Source: Nemophila menziesii
Taxonomy: Eukaryota > Streptophyta > Magnoliopsida > Boraginales > Hydrophyllaceae
Direction: 5' to 3'
DNA: 64,000 nucleotides
NCBI GenBank assembly: GCA_029959085.1
Contig: JARWIR010000010.1
Span: 30,682,731-30,746,730, forward strand
Below are positions 33,793 to 46,091 of this stretch, in pieces. Both the position numbers and the translations under genes were made by a program. The notes under the pieces are model-generated. The model saw nothing but the letters and a program-made list of their open reading frames with translations, ran no database searches and had not been told where the DNA came from. Position 1 is the first letter of the stretch. Each line of letters begins with the position of its first letter.

Positions 33793-36700
33793 ATGGGTTG
33801 TGTATATTCAAGAGCCTGCATTGGTGAAATATGTGCACCAAAAGATGGTCAAGTAACAGAACCAGGAAATACACGAGCATCAGGTCCCACAGCTACTGAA
33901 TTCCCAGTTTTCTCACCAAATTCTTCAGGTGAAGAAGGAGAATCAAGAGATCAATTACATCAATACACTTTAAACAGAGATTCCGAAGCAGGTATCACTA
34001 GATTATCTAGAGTTTCATCTCAATTTTTACCACCAAACGGTTCAAGAACAGTAAAAGTCCCAAAAGGTAATTACGAATTACGTTTCTCATTCCTATCTCA
34101 AAGAGGTTACTACCCAGATGCATTAGATAAACCAAATCAAGACAGTTTCTGTATCCACACCCCGTTCGGGACCCACCCGGACGACCATTTCTTCGGAGTA
34201 TTCGATGGACATGGAGAATACGGAGCTCAATGTTCACAATTCGTAAAAAAAAAACTCTGCGAAAATCTATTACGGAACACTAAATTCTACGAAGACGCAG
34301 TAGATGCATGTCACACGTCATTTCTAACAACAAACACACAATTACACTCTGACGAAATAGACGACTCCATGAGTGGTACAACCGCTATAACAATACTAGT
34401 ACGAGGTACAACTCTATATATTTCAAACTCAGGCGATTCAAGAGCGGTAATAGCGGAAAAACGAGGAGAAGATATAGTAGCGGTTGATTTATCGATAGAT
34501 CAAACTCCATTTAGACCAGATGAACTTGAAAGAGTTAAACTATGTGGAGCTAGAGTACTTACGTTAGATCAAATAGAAGGGTTAAAGAATCCTAGTATAC
34601 AATGTTGGGGTACTGAAGAAGATGATGATGGAGATCCACCAAGATTATGGGTACAAAATGGTATGTATCCGGGTACAGCTTTTACAAGAAGTATAGGTGA
34701 TGCTATAGCTGAAGGTATAGGTGTTGTAGCACATCCTGAGATTGTGGTATTGGAACTTACACCAAATCATCCTTTTTTTGTTATTGCAAGTGATGGTGTT
34801 TTTGAGTTTCTTTCTAGCCAAACTGTGGTCGATATGGTAATTTTTATTTTACTTTCTTCGATTTTATATTAAGTTCGAATAATTAAAAAAAGTATCTACT
34901 AGGTGTTTATTGAATCTTATTTCTTTTTCTATGTTTTCCGTACATAGTAATATCATTATTTGTGGCTTTTTGGCTTATTATTTTAAAAATGTCCCCTGTT
35001 TGGACTATTTGGGCTATTCGTTACCCCTTTTTAGGCAATTTCACTACTTCTGTTAGAAAATTAATAGATTTTAAGGGTAATTTGGGTATTTTACGTATTA
35101 GCTTAGGGTACTACTATAAAATGTCCCTTGTTTGGGCCATATGTTACTTATTTTTCCCTTTTTACGCCATTTCACTAATTTAATAGATTTTAAGAGTAAT
35201 TTGGGTATTTTCAGATAACGTTTGTTATTTGTGTTAAAAGATATTGTTGTTTAAATCACTCAAATTATCCTTAAAATCTATTAATATTATAACAGAATTA
35301 GTGAAATGGCTTAAATAGGGAACTATGTAACATATGACCCAAATGGCCTTTTTGAAGTAGTGGACTAAAATTGAACTTATCCTATAGATAAGGGTCTATT
35401 TTTGGAATTAGAAACTTTCTTAGATTACTTCAAATTTTAAAAATGGAAAGCAAAGTTAAAATAAAGTAGTAGTTTTCTAATTTTGTTGGATGCATTTAAT
35501 GATGTAATAAATTAAAACAAATATTTCTTTTTTTTGTAACCATATTATGATCACTTTTCATACAGGTCATGAAATATAAAGATCCTCGTGATGCATGTGC
35601 TGCAATAGTAGCTGAATCGTATCGTCTATGGTTACAATACGAAACTCGTACAGATGATATAACTGTTATAGTTGTACATATTGATAATTTAAACAACGTA
35701 AGATTTTTTTGTTTTGTCTCATTACCTTGTCTTCTTTTTTTTTGCCCTAATTTAGTTTACACGTGTCAGGTTTCTATTGATCAGGTATCGAAATCTGACG
35801 TAGCTTTAAGACCTCCTATATCACAAGTAATTGAAGTAACGGGTTCAGAATCTCCGGCAGTTACGGGATGGAATACGAAAAACCAGCGAGCAAGAAATGA
35901 TATATCGCGTGCGAGGCTTCGTGCTATTGAAAGTTCTTTAGAGAATGGTCAAGTGTGGGTCCCACCTTCTCCTGCTCATAGAAAGACTTGGGAAGAAGAA
36001 GTACGTGTGTGTGTATATTGACTTGTTTCTCTAAAGTCTTTACATTATTTAATAACTTAAATATTACAGGCACAGATTGAGCGAGCTTTGAGAGATCATT
36101 TTCTTTTTAGAAAATTAACGGATTCTCAATCTCATGTTTTATTGGATTGTATGCAAAGAGTTGAGGTTCAAGCTGGAGATGTTGTAGTTAAACAGGTGAT
36201 TTGTTTGGACTTATCGGGAAAATTTCCTTTTTGGTCCTCGAACTTAATTTTTACCAATTTTGACGGTTAATGCCATTCGAGGACTAAATTGGTAAAAGAG
36301 GGATAGTTTCATGGACAATTTTGGGGAATTTTAAAACTTTTGAGAACTATTTTGGTAACAAAAATACTTGTTGACACACGGACGTAATGGTAAAAATGAA
36401 TGGAATTTGAGAGACGGTAAAAAACAAAGTTGAAGGATTGTTTGGGTAATTTTAGAAGTTGGAGGACCAAAAAGGAATTTTACTTTAATAAATATAACTT
36501 GTTTTCATTATAGAGTAGTAATAAATAGTTCATGTGAAATTATCGCTAAAAAGTCTTAACAAAAGTCAAACCATGCAGGGTGGAGAAGGTGATTGCTTTT
36601 ATGTTGTTGGAAGTGGAGAATTTGAGGTTTTGGCAACACAGGTGTCTAAATAATATTCTTATTTATTTTTTGTCATAATTTCTCATTTTAATATCCGTAA

Positions 36701-39700
36701 TATAAATTTAATTCAGTATTATCTTTTTTTGTCATAATAAAAAAAAAATTGTGAAAATTTCAGGAGGAGCAAAATGGTGAAGCAAAAAGAGTTTTACAAA
36801 ACTATAATGCTGAAAAGTTATCATCCTTTGGAGAATTAGCATTAATGTAAGATATTTCCTCTATTTGTAATTAAGTTAAGCATAAGATCATAATTTTATT
36901 ATTAAAGATTTTTTACCTTATTTAACTGAAGGTACAATAAACCTCTTCAAGCATCTGTTCGAGCCTTAACAAATGGAACTCTTTGGGCACTAAAAAGAGA
37001 AAATTTTAGAGGAATTCTTATGTCAGAATTCTCTAATTTAGCCTCATTAAAGCTACTCCGTTCAATAGATTTACTTTCAAAGTTGACAATTTTACAGCTA
37101 AGTCATATTGCAGATTCTTTAACAGAAGTTTCCTTTTCTAACGGGGATACAATAGTCAATAAGGTATGTTATATAATATACTTTATTTAAACTTTAATAA
37201 AAGTTTAATAACGGGTTATTTATGCAGAGTGAGGAACTTTTGGGTTTATATATAATCCAGAAAGGAGTAGTAAAAATTAATTTTGATTATAATTCAACCG
37301 AAACTATAAATGCTTCAAGTCTTATATCTGAAGATCAAAATCAAGAAAATAACGAGAATTTCTCTATTGAAAAATCTGAAGGAAGCTATTTTGGAGAATG
37401 GATACTTTTAGATGAACATGTTTCATCTTTAAATATTACAGCTATAAGTGATGTGGTGTGTTCTGTTTTAACTAAGGAAAAATTTGAATCAGTTGTGGGA
37501 CCCTTAACAAAGCTTTCACAAGACAGGTATGGGATTTATTATTTAACATTAAATTAAATCAAATTATGTTATTAAAGTGTTTTTATTACGTAATAATATA
37601 GGGTTGTGGATTCTTCTATAAATCATTCGAAAGAGTCGATTAAAGGATTTGATGCTTCGAATCTTGCTAAGATTCAGCTTTCTGATTTGGTAAGGATTAT
37701 TTTATTAAAGTGTTTTTTTTAATTAAAAAAAAAGACGCAAAGTTTAATGATTTTTTTTTTTTTTTTACTAATTTTGTGTAGGATTGGAGAACATGTTTGT
37801 ATTCCACAGACTGTAGTGAAATTGGTCTTGTACATTTAAGAGATTCAGGTTTGTATATTAATAAATTAATGACCAAAAAAAGGTTCAGAATTAAATTTAA
37901 TGTCAATTAAAGGTCTACTAAGACTAGACACTTTTATACAAATAAAGGTAATAAATTTCATTTTTTTTGTAAAAACTAGATAAAGTGCTTAGTTTAAAGA
38001 GATTTTCAAGACAAAAAGTGGAAAAACTTGGAAAAGAAGCACAAGTCATGAAAGAGAAGAAGTTATTTGAATATATAAGTCCTTCAACTTATGTACCACA
38101 AGTTATAAGCACATTTACTGATCAAACTTATGCTGGAATATTATTAAATACACAAATATGTTGCACTATTGCTTCAATACTTCGGACTTCACTTGATGAA
38201 CAATCTGCTCGGTTTTGTGCTGCTTCTTTAGTTATTGCTTTGGAAGAATTACATAAGGTATGGTATAAATACATACTCAGAGTCTTTTATTTTTATTTTT
38301 TATTTTTATTAATTTGATTTTTTGTATATGAATTTCAGAAAAACGTACTCTATAGAGGCATTTCTCCTGATGTTGTAATGTTTGACCAATCAGGACATAT
38401 ACAGGTATGTATCTTGATCTTCACATTCTTTTAATTATTCAGAAAAATAGCACTTTTGCCCCTGAACTTTATGTGGTTTTATAAGTTGCCCCTTATTTAT
38501 TAAGTCCCCTTAACTTTAAATACGTTTTTCCCCCACTTTTCCGTCAATTTCTGCCATTAAGTCATTATCTAATCATTTTTTAAATTAAAAAAAGAAGCAA
38601 AAATTAAATTACTAATTCAATTTTTCTTTTGAAATTTTTGTTTTTCTAAAGATTTTTTTTTGAAACTTTTGGGATTTTAAAATGAATAAATAATGAGTGT
38701 CCGTTTGGGACTGATTTTTAAAAAAATCACTTGGAGCAATTTTAGATTCTTAAACATATTTTAGACCTTTAAAATCACTCTTAGGAAAAGCTCTAGATAA
38801 GTGATTATTAAAAAATTCACTTAAAGTGATTTTAGATATCAAGATATTTTTTAATATTTTTTACAAGTATTTAAATTTTAATTAAAAAGCGGTTTTAGCT
38901 CTAAACTAATCAATCCCAAAAGGGTCCAAAGTCAGAAATGGACTAAAAATGTAAAAAGGGGTTAACATGGCAAAGATTTAAAATGTACCATTTTCCCTAA
39001 TTATTATAATTTAGTATATACTTAAATTAATCATACTAAATATTTACTTTAATGAATTATAGCTAGTAGACTTCAGATTTGGGAAAAAATTATCAGGAGA
39101 TTTAGGAGAAAGAACATTTACAATATGTGGTATGGCCGATTCATTAGCACCAGAAATTATCCAAGGGAAAGGCCATGCATTTGCTGCTGATTGGTAAAAC
39201 AAATTTAATTTCTTTAATCTCATCTAAACCGTTCATTTCTCTTAGTCTAATCTAGTTTATGAAATATATAAAGGTGGGCCCTAGGAGCTTTAATCTACTT
39301 CATGCTTCAAGGTGAAATGCCATTTGGATCATGGAGAGAAAGTGAACTTACTTTTGCTAGAATTGCTAAAGGACAACTCACCCTTCCACAAACTTTTAGT
39401 CTTGAAGCTGTTGATCTTATTACTAAGGTACGTGTAATATTCTTTCTTTTTTCTTTTTTTTTTTAACTTTTTAAAATTTTTAATTTTTTTTAAATTTATT
39501 TATTTTAAAAAAAATTAATTAATTTTTTTAAATTTTTTTTTAAATTTTTTTTAATTTTTTTAATTTTTTTTTAATTTTTTTTTTGGTACTAACTTTTGAG
39601 TTTATTTATATATTTAGTTACTTGAGGTTGATGAAAAGTCTAGACTTGGAAGTGAAGGTGTTGATTTAATTAAAGTTCATCCATGGTTCGAGGGTATTGA

Positions 39701-39869
39701 TTGGAATGGAGTAAAAGATCGTACCGTCCCAGTTCCAGATGAGATAATCGCGAGGATAAATCAACGGATGGAAAGTTATTACTTGGATGATACTTTGGAT
39801 CCGGAAAATTCTCCTCCTCGAGTGTTTTTGGAAGAGGAAAATACACCGGAATGGCTTGAAGAGTGGTAG
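33793..39869 (+). CDS. PKG: PP2C / cyclic-nucleotide-binding / protein kinase fusion protein (1081 aa)
   Basis: Fifteen exons by GT-AG rules and phase: 33793-34836, 35566-35697, 35770-36000 (acceptor could be 35785), 36070-36195, 36579-36641, 36764-36846, 36932-37163, 37228-37526, 37602-37689, 37782-37848, 37980-38257, 38339-38404, 39063-39193, 39274-39427, 39618-39869; the sum is 3246 nt. MGC at the N-terminus predicts myristoylation and palmitoylation, hence membrane anchoring. PP2C about 95-390 with FDGHG 137-141, SGDSR near 213 and SDG at 333-335 intact. Cyclic-nucleotide domain A about 475-590 (FGELALMYN), domain B about 638-745 (FGEW). Kinase-like domain about 775-1040: lysine 795, YRG at 886-888 instead of HRD, DFR at 906-908 instead of DFG. 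Matches the single-copy plant protein At2g20050 (about 1094 aa), known as PKG, linked to cGMP and gibberellin signalling. C-terminus LEEW is conserved. Confidence 0.93.
34988..35365. repeat. Fold-back repeat in intron 1
   Basis: A segment beginning near TGTCCCCTGTTTGGACTATT (34989) is repeated directly at 35120-35210 and inverted at 35255-35360 (shared strings TAATAGATTTTAAG and GCCATTTCACTAAT). Probably an internally duplicated MITE. Confidence 0.6.
36217..36483. mobile_element. MITE in intron 4
   Basis: Terminal inverted repeats: GGGAAAATTTCCTTTTTGGT at the left, GTAAAATTCCTTTTTGGTCC read inward from the right. No clear target duplication. Confidence 0.65.
38441..38997. mobile_element. MITE in intron 12, with a second one nested
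   Basis: Outer ends AGAAAAATAGCAC and, inverted, GGGAAAATGGTAC, flanked by TAATTATTC / TAATTATTA (8 of 9). Inner element about 38,697-38,937 with GTCCGTTTGGGACTGATT and, inverted, GACCCTTTTGGGATTGATT. Confidence 0.55.
39450..39590. repeat. AATTTTTTT low-complexity tract in intron 14
   Basis: T-rich runs with AATT spacers, period about 10-12 nt. Confidence 0.7.
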
Positions 39870-40123
39870 ATTTATGATTTTATTTGAAAGATTTATTATC
39901 ATACATGTAGATAGGTAAATATGTAAAAAATGAAGAGTGCTCGTATTGTACCCCTTTTGCATTTTTATTTATATGAGACGATGATTTGTTGGATTAATGG
40001 GATTTTGTAATGATGAGATTAATTTGACTGTATTTTTTGTAAGATAATTTTCTAATTTTGGTTTATGATGATCTTCAATGCTTAAGTATATGCTTTTGTT
40101 ACATTTGTATCCTAAACATGTCC
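39870..40123 (+). other. 3' UTR and downstream flank
   Basis: AT-rich sequence after the stop codon, without coding. The polyadenylation site is not determinable. Confidence 0.4.
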
Positions 40124-40132
40124 ATAGATTTA
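40124..40132. repeat. 9-bp target duplication of MULE B, left copy
   Basis: ATAGATTTA, exactly repeated at 41562-41570. Confidence 0.8.
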
Positions 40133-41561
40133 GGGTGAATTATCTATATTTAGGGTGAATTATCTATAGGGTCTTAGGAGCACTTTCTCTATAGAGTAGT
40201 GTCTTGAAAGTTGTTATTCTTAGGGACCTCATTTTTTACAATAGTCTTTCCTACCCTTACTAACACTAAAAGACAAACAAGTATGATGTCACTGTTTCTC
40301 TCTCTCCTCTACCACTACCCACCTACCACCTACCCACCTACCACCCATCTCCGGCCACCGGCCACCGACCACCACCACCACCACCGACCGCCGATCTCCG
40401 ACCACGGACTTCCGGCCACCAGTCACCGGTCATCGGAAAAAACAGAGAGTACTCTGAGAAAAACATAGAGTACTCTATATTTTTGCTGAGTACTCTCTAA
40501 TTTTTTTGAATGCAATAATAAAATCTCGGAGTACTCTAAGAAAAACTCGGAGTACTCTAAGAAAAATCTCGGAGTACTCTAAGAAAATCTCGGAGTACTC
40601 TAAGAAAATCTCGGAGTACTCTAAGAAAATCTCGGAGTACTCAATAAATTGGTGAGTATTTTATTAATTTGATGAGTATTATTGAAAAACAAAGCATACA
40701 TATTCAAAAAAACACTTTATTCATCTTTACACAAATTTAAATAAATTACAAATCAATTTACAATTAAAAATAATAAAATTAATCTATCTAAATTTTTGTT
40801 TGACCAGATCTGAAAAAAAGAAAAGAAAAAAAAGAAAAGAAAAACACGTCGGCTTGAACCAGCTGCTGGGCTCGAGATCCACGCACCACCACCACTGGAC
40901 GGAGTTCCAGCTGCTGCACCACCACGCGAGGGAGCTCGAGCTGCACCAGATCGGAAGCTGCACCACCACCACCACGTCGGCTTGAACCAGCTGCTGGTCT
41001 TCTGCAATCTTCATCGCGAGGAGGACGGGGTCGAGATAAAGAGACGCCGGAGCTTCACCATTTTGCAATGAAGCCGTTCGAAGCCTCACTGCGAGAGCTC
41101 TTCGAACCTCCACGCCCACCGTTCGAAGCTGCTCACTGCTCGGCTATGACCAAGGAAAGCACCACCGAGATAAAGAGGCCGCGCCGGAGCTCGAGAGAGG
41201 AGGGAGGAGGGAGTAGGGAGGTGGTGCTTTGGTGGAGTTTTATGAGGGAGGAGGGAGGAGGGAGGTGGTGGTGCAGATCGGAGGTGGTGGTGGTGGTAAA
41301 TTAGGTGGTGTAGGTGGTTGATGAGAGGAGAGAGGAAAGAGAAGTTGTGAGGTGAGGGAAATTAGAACGTGAGTGAATGAAATTAGAAATAGCAATTAGT
41401 GTATGTAGGTATAGAAAAAACAAAAGAAGGGTAGTCTAGTAATTGGGGTTTTGGGGTTTATGTGTTAAAAAGTTCCTGAGGTCTTTAGTAAGAAGAGGCT
41501 CTAGGTGGGGGTGCTAACTCGAAGAGGGGTGTGTCTTCAAGACCCCTAGTGTAATTATCTC
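40133..41561. mobile_element. MULE B: non-autonomous Mutator-like element (1429 bp)
   Basis: Left end GGGTGAATTATCTATA (a 20-bp tandem copy of this end follows at 40153), right end inverted GAGATAATTACACTAGGG. The right end begins like the classical maize Mu terminus (GAGATAATT). Perfect 9-bp flanks. Interior: CT-rich tract, CCACCG-rich tract, a GAGTACTCT array, GC-rich gene-like sequence with a duplicated GTCGGCTTGAACCAGCTGCTG (40847 and 40975), then GAGA-rich sequence. Frames in it are repeat-driven (poly-His/Pro/Val) and not credible genes. It lies 260 bp after the PKG stop codon. Confidence 0.8.
40521..40642. repeat. Subterminal tandem array of MULE B
   Basis: About six units of 20-22 bp, each with CTCGGAGTACTCTAAGAAAA; GAGTACTC is palindromic. 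Confidence 0.85.
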
Positions 41562-42719
41562 ATAGATTTATGTAACATTGAATTCTCAGATTCTTTACCT
41601 CTTGTGATTATCGGGAATAAGGTCTAACGATTATCCTTTACTAAAGAATTCGCCTTACCTAACTGATGGGTCAGGGACTCAGGAATGTGCCATACACCCT
41701 TAAGGGTGGATGCTTGGGGAACTCTCTTATTCCTAAAACAAACACTACGATCTAGGCACAATTAGGTCAATGCCATGACTAGATAGGTTTTCTCTTGATG
41801 GGACAAATTTTAGCCTAGGGTAGGTGGATTCTCTACGCCACTTATTAAAGTAACTGATTTATACTTTTCTTTTTTTGTTCACATAACTCATTTATACTTT
41901 GCACTTCGTTCTATCTTTGGTAATTTTGTAGAAACTCTTTTTGAATTTAATAAAAGAAATTCTATTGGTCATTTATGGTAATGTAGCTATAACTCGTAGG
42001 ATTTTGTTATGTTGTTGGTTTTATTCATATTGACGGACTAATGGAGAATAAATAATATCTCATATAGTCAGACACAGGTGGAAGTGGCGATAGAGTGGAG
42101 AGACGAGTCGAGTTGAAACGTAACGTGACGTGGATAAGTTGGCCTCTCGATAAGAAATGTGTTCAGATTGCCGATTGATTAATTTTGTATGTTCAGTAAT
42201 ATATATGAAATAATTATAACAATTTTAACTATTTTAGTCATAAAAATCATCTAACAATACTATAGTAGATATAGAAATACTAAAATTTGAGTTATAATAC
42301 CAATTCAAAATACTTAAGAATAAGAAAAATAAAAGGAAGGCCTATGCGACATTTTTTGCCATTAATCGACGTCTAGGCGGTCATTTTTTGCCATTAATCG
42401 GGCCTAGGCGGGCTAGGCACCTCTTCCACGGTGACTAAGGCGCTAGGTAAAAACACCTAGATTTTTAACTAGGCGTAAGCGGCTGAGGGGGGAGTTGACG
42501 CCTAGAAGGTGCCTAGGGGCGCCTAAGCGGCAAATTCTACCGCATAGGCCACCGATGAACATATATTATAGCATCCTGGCTGAAATTGTTATAAGACAGT
42601 GATTTAATCACACTATAACAAATATTTTGGTTTGTGTTGTAATTATATAATATATTTTAATACTTATAGCACTATCATGATCCTTGTTTTTAATTAAAAA
42701 ACACTAAATTTTTCTACAC
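41562..42719. other. Repeat debris, no gene
   Basis: 41590-41900 has the degraded ACGCCACT / GGGACAAATTTTAG block that matches, inverted, the AGTGGCGT...GATCATCC block of Athila-like LTRs. 42340-42560 is a GC-rich cluster of CCTAGGCG / CGCCTAAG motifs in both orientations. The rest is AT-rich. Confidence 0.4.
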
Positions 42720-45700
42720 TTTTACTTAGAAAATGAGGAAAATCAGCCAAATATGTAGCCTTAAAATTGAAGATGGAAGTTGGACGGATGATTTGAAAGT
42801 CATTAGTATAGAAATCCTGGAGTACTATAAGAAGTTGTTTGAAGTCAAGATTCTCTCTAACTGGGAGGAGATTACTAAACATACCCCGTGCAAAATCGCG
42901 ACGCATATGAATGATATCCTCACAAAATTATGGATATGGAGGAAATCACAAACGTAATTTTTTGTATGTCAATTTCGAAAGCTCCGGGACCATATGGACT
43001 CCCCGGGAATTTCTTTTTTAGAATTATGGGATATTCTGAAGGAAAATTAATGCAAACTGGTCATGGACTTCTTTATTCATAATAGTCTCTACATAGGATT
43101 AATGACACTCTTATCATTTTGGTCCCAAAGGCGACTCTCTTGAAACGATTAAGGATTTTAGACCAACCGCCTACATTAATTTCAGTTACAAAATCATTGC
43201 TAAGATCCTGGCGCTCTGATTACAACCGTTCATGAATGAGATCAACTCGCCAACTCAGTCTAGTTTTGTTAAAGTTGGAAGCATTTAAAATAACATAATT
43301 ATAGCCCTAGAAGTATCTCACTACCTCAAAACTAAAAGGAGATCCAAGAAACATTATGCGGCTACAAATATTGACATGGCCAAAGCCTATGACCAAGTTA
43401 AGTGGGGTTTCCTTGTTGAACTGCTCAAAAGCCTTGGTTTTTGTGAAACTTGGAGAAATTGGATACACAATTGTATTTCATCGGTCTCATTATAGATCAA
43501 AAAGTCAATGGTCAAATATTGAAGAAGTTTTACCCTTAACAAGGTATTAGACAAGGTGACGATTTATCACCTCTTCTTTTCTCTCTTCTCGCCGAAATCC
43601 TTATTGGTCTCATTAATTACCAATGTCGGAAGGGTAAAATCAAAGGTATATCAATGACTAGACATTGCCCGAAACTCACTCACCTTCTTTTTGCTGATGA
43701 CGCTTTGTTATTTATCAATATCAACAAAAAGGAAATTGAGACCTTCAAGGACACTCTTGATATTTACTGTAAGGCATCGAGCAAAAAATAAACTTCCACA
43801 AATCAACTATTCTAACAAGAAAATGCACCCCAGATAACATTCGACTTGACTTATCCCATGCCTTGAACATTGAACTTACTATCTCTTTGGGTAAATATTT
43901 GGGAATTCCTCTATCTCTTCAAAGGTCAAAGACATCAAATCTTAATTATATTAAAGATATACTCTTAACTAAATCGGCTAGCTAGATATCTAATCTTCTT
44001 TATGATGGGGGAAAAAGTCATTTCCAAAGAAGTTATTCAATCCATTCCAAACTACGCAATGTCAATCTTTAAATTTATTATAGATCTATGTAGGAAAATG
44101 TCTAGAATCATTGCTAATTTCTGGTGGGATGCCCGTTTCAAAAAAAGAATTCATTGGATGGCATGGAACAAATCAACAAAATCTAAAGCCATCAGAGGTA
44201 TTAGATTCCGAGACTTTGACAAAATGAACTTATCCCTTATGACTAATCAAGCTTGGAGAATTATAAATAATCTTGAATCCCTCGTGGCTAGGATACTTAA
44301 AGGAATCTACTGCCCCTTTGGGAAGATTTGGGACGCTAAATTAGCTAAGAAAATCATGGAGCTGAGCAAGCATCTTTAAGGGTATTCAACTTTTGAAGAA
44401 ATTTCTATCTAGAAAATTGGCAATGTCCTTAACACCAACATCAGGTATCATCTATGGTTGAGCAAAGACCTTAGGAACTTTAAACTCATCAAGTGTAAAA
44501 TTGAAAGGATGGGTGAATTATTCAACAAGGACCTAAACGGATAGAACAACAACCTCTTAAAAGAACTTCTCCCCAATAATACTATCAACAAAATCAGGAA
44601 GATTCTAATTCTTCAATTGGATAAAGAAGATTGTATTGTTTGGACTTTTACAAAAAGTGGAGCATACTCCACCATATCCGGGTATCATGCCCTGGTCAAT
44701 GAAGAAATTTGTAACGAAGCACAATATTCTATAACAGGAGAAAATTATATTACTAACGTATGGAAAACTATCTAGCAATCCAATGCTCCGTCAAAAATTA
44801 GATCTTTCAGATGGAAGATATGTAATGGTGCACTTCCTACAAAAAATAATCTACATAAAAGAAAATGCACTCCGGACGCAAAATGTGAATGGTGTGATTC
44901 TGAGAAGGAAGATATTGAGAACTTATTTTTGAAATGCCCTTTAAACATTATGATCTGGGTTAATTCATCCCTTCATATCAAAATTGATCGGGAATCTAAT
45001 TTGGCCTTTTTTGATTGGTTTCTCCAAACTATCAACAATTTTCTGAAAATGGGTGTGATAGAAGAAAGGTCATTGCTCGCATCCTATGCACCGTATGGAA
45101 TATTTAGAAAGAGAGAATGGAAGGTTTTTTTGAAGGAGAGAAATGGTCCACTTTCAAAACCACAAGTATAACCAATTCTCTTATATCCAAACATTTTGGT
45201 AGCGGTAGCAATACTTCAGGATATGGGGAAAACTCAGGCATGAACGATAATAGACTGATGGAAGATGATAACCATATTCTTCATGATGAAGCCGACCTTA
45301 TTTGGCTCAGTGATGTATTTTTTACAAAGGAATGGGAACCAGCAGCTGTGGCTTCTATTGCGATTAACTCAAATGGAGAGATCTATCAAAAAGTTATGAA
45401 AAGATGTTATCTGAAAAGCAGTATCGAAGGAGAAAGTTGGGCTATCCTCCTAGCCATGATATCTACTGTAAGGTCTCAACCTTCAGGGTTGTTCATTTTA
45501 CTTTGATAACCTTGAAGTTGTTCAAGGTATTCTTAAAATGACTGAGGTATATTGGAGTATATGACCCATTTTGAATGAGATTGAAAGATGGCTCTGTCGC
45601 TTTTCCAAATGGAGAGTCAACCACATCAAATGAAGTTATAATGGAACAACAAATATTTTGGAAAAATACATTAGAAATAATATTCATTTCTGTGAATACT

Positions 45701-45790
45701 GAATAGTGTGATCAATCCTTTATTGGATCATTTTCATTTTACTCCTTTTTATGTAACTATTTATATATTTTGTATTTGACCCAAAAAAAA
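42720..45790 (+). pseudogene. L1-type LINE ORF2 remnant
   Basis: Plus strand, several frameshifts and stops. Recognisable in order: region before RT (EDGSWTDDLKVISIEILEYY, 42760), RT palm with FADD at 43690-43701, the segment SIPNYAMSIFKFIIDLCRKM (44040), FWWDARFKKRIHWMAW (44120), zinc-binding CTPDAKCEWCD (44870), and an RNase H-like end. An A8 tail at 45783-45790 after CCTTTTTATGTAACTATTT marks the 3' end. The endonuclease end is missing, so it is 5'-truncated. Related to the LINE at 52200-54478. Confidence 0.8.
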
Positions 45791-46091
45791 GACTTGTTAT
45801 AATGTTTTTGTTCAAAAATATCATTGATTTAAGAAGATCTCTCTTGTTAAAAAGATCTTACATATTAATTGTAAGAATTTCTTATCAAGTTGGTACCTTA
45901 ATCTTTCAATAATATATTAATTTTGGATGTCTAATTAAAATAGTTAAAAGATTTTAATCTAAATAGAATTCATATTTACTATAATCAAGCCCAGTTTATG
46001 TATTTGTCTAACTTATGTTGAATATGTAACAAAGGAGTTAAAGATATATTTTGTTATATTTTTTTAGTCGAATAAAATTGCATTAAATAAA
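45791..46091. other. AT-rich intergenic stretch
   Basis: I see nothing here; the last 9 bp (TTAAATAAA, 46083-46091) are the left target duplication of MULE C. Confidence 0.6.

Noticed and set aside
34007..34237. A 76-codon frame antisense to PKG exon 1
   Set aside because: It is a shadow of the well-supported PP2C coding exon.
40211..41304. Frames rich in His, Pro, Val and Ser in MULE B
   Set aside because: They come from CCACCG, GGTGGT and CT-rich low complexity and have no conserved protein features.
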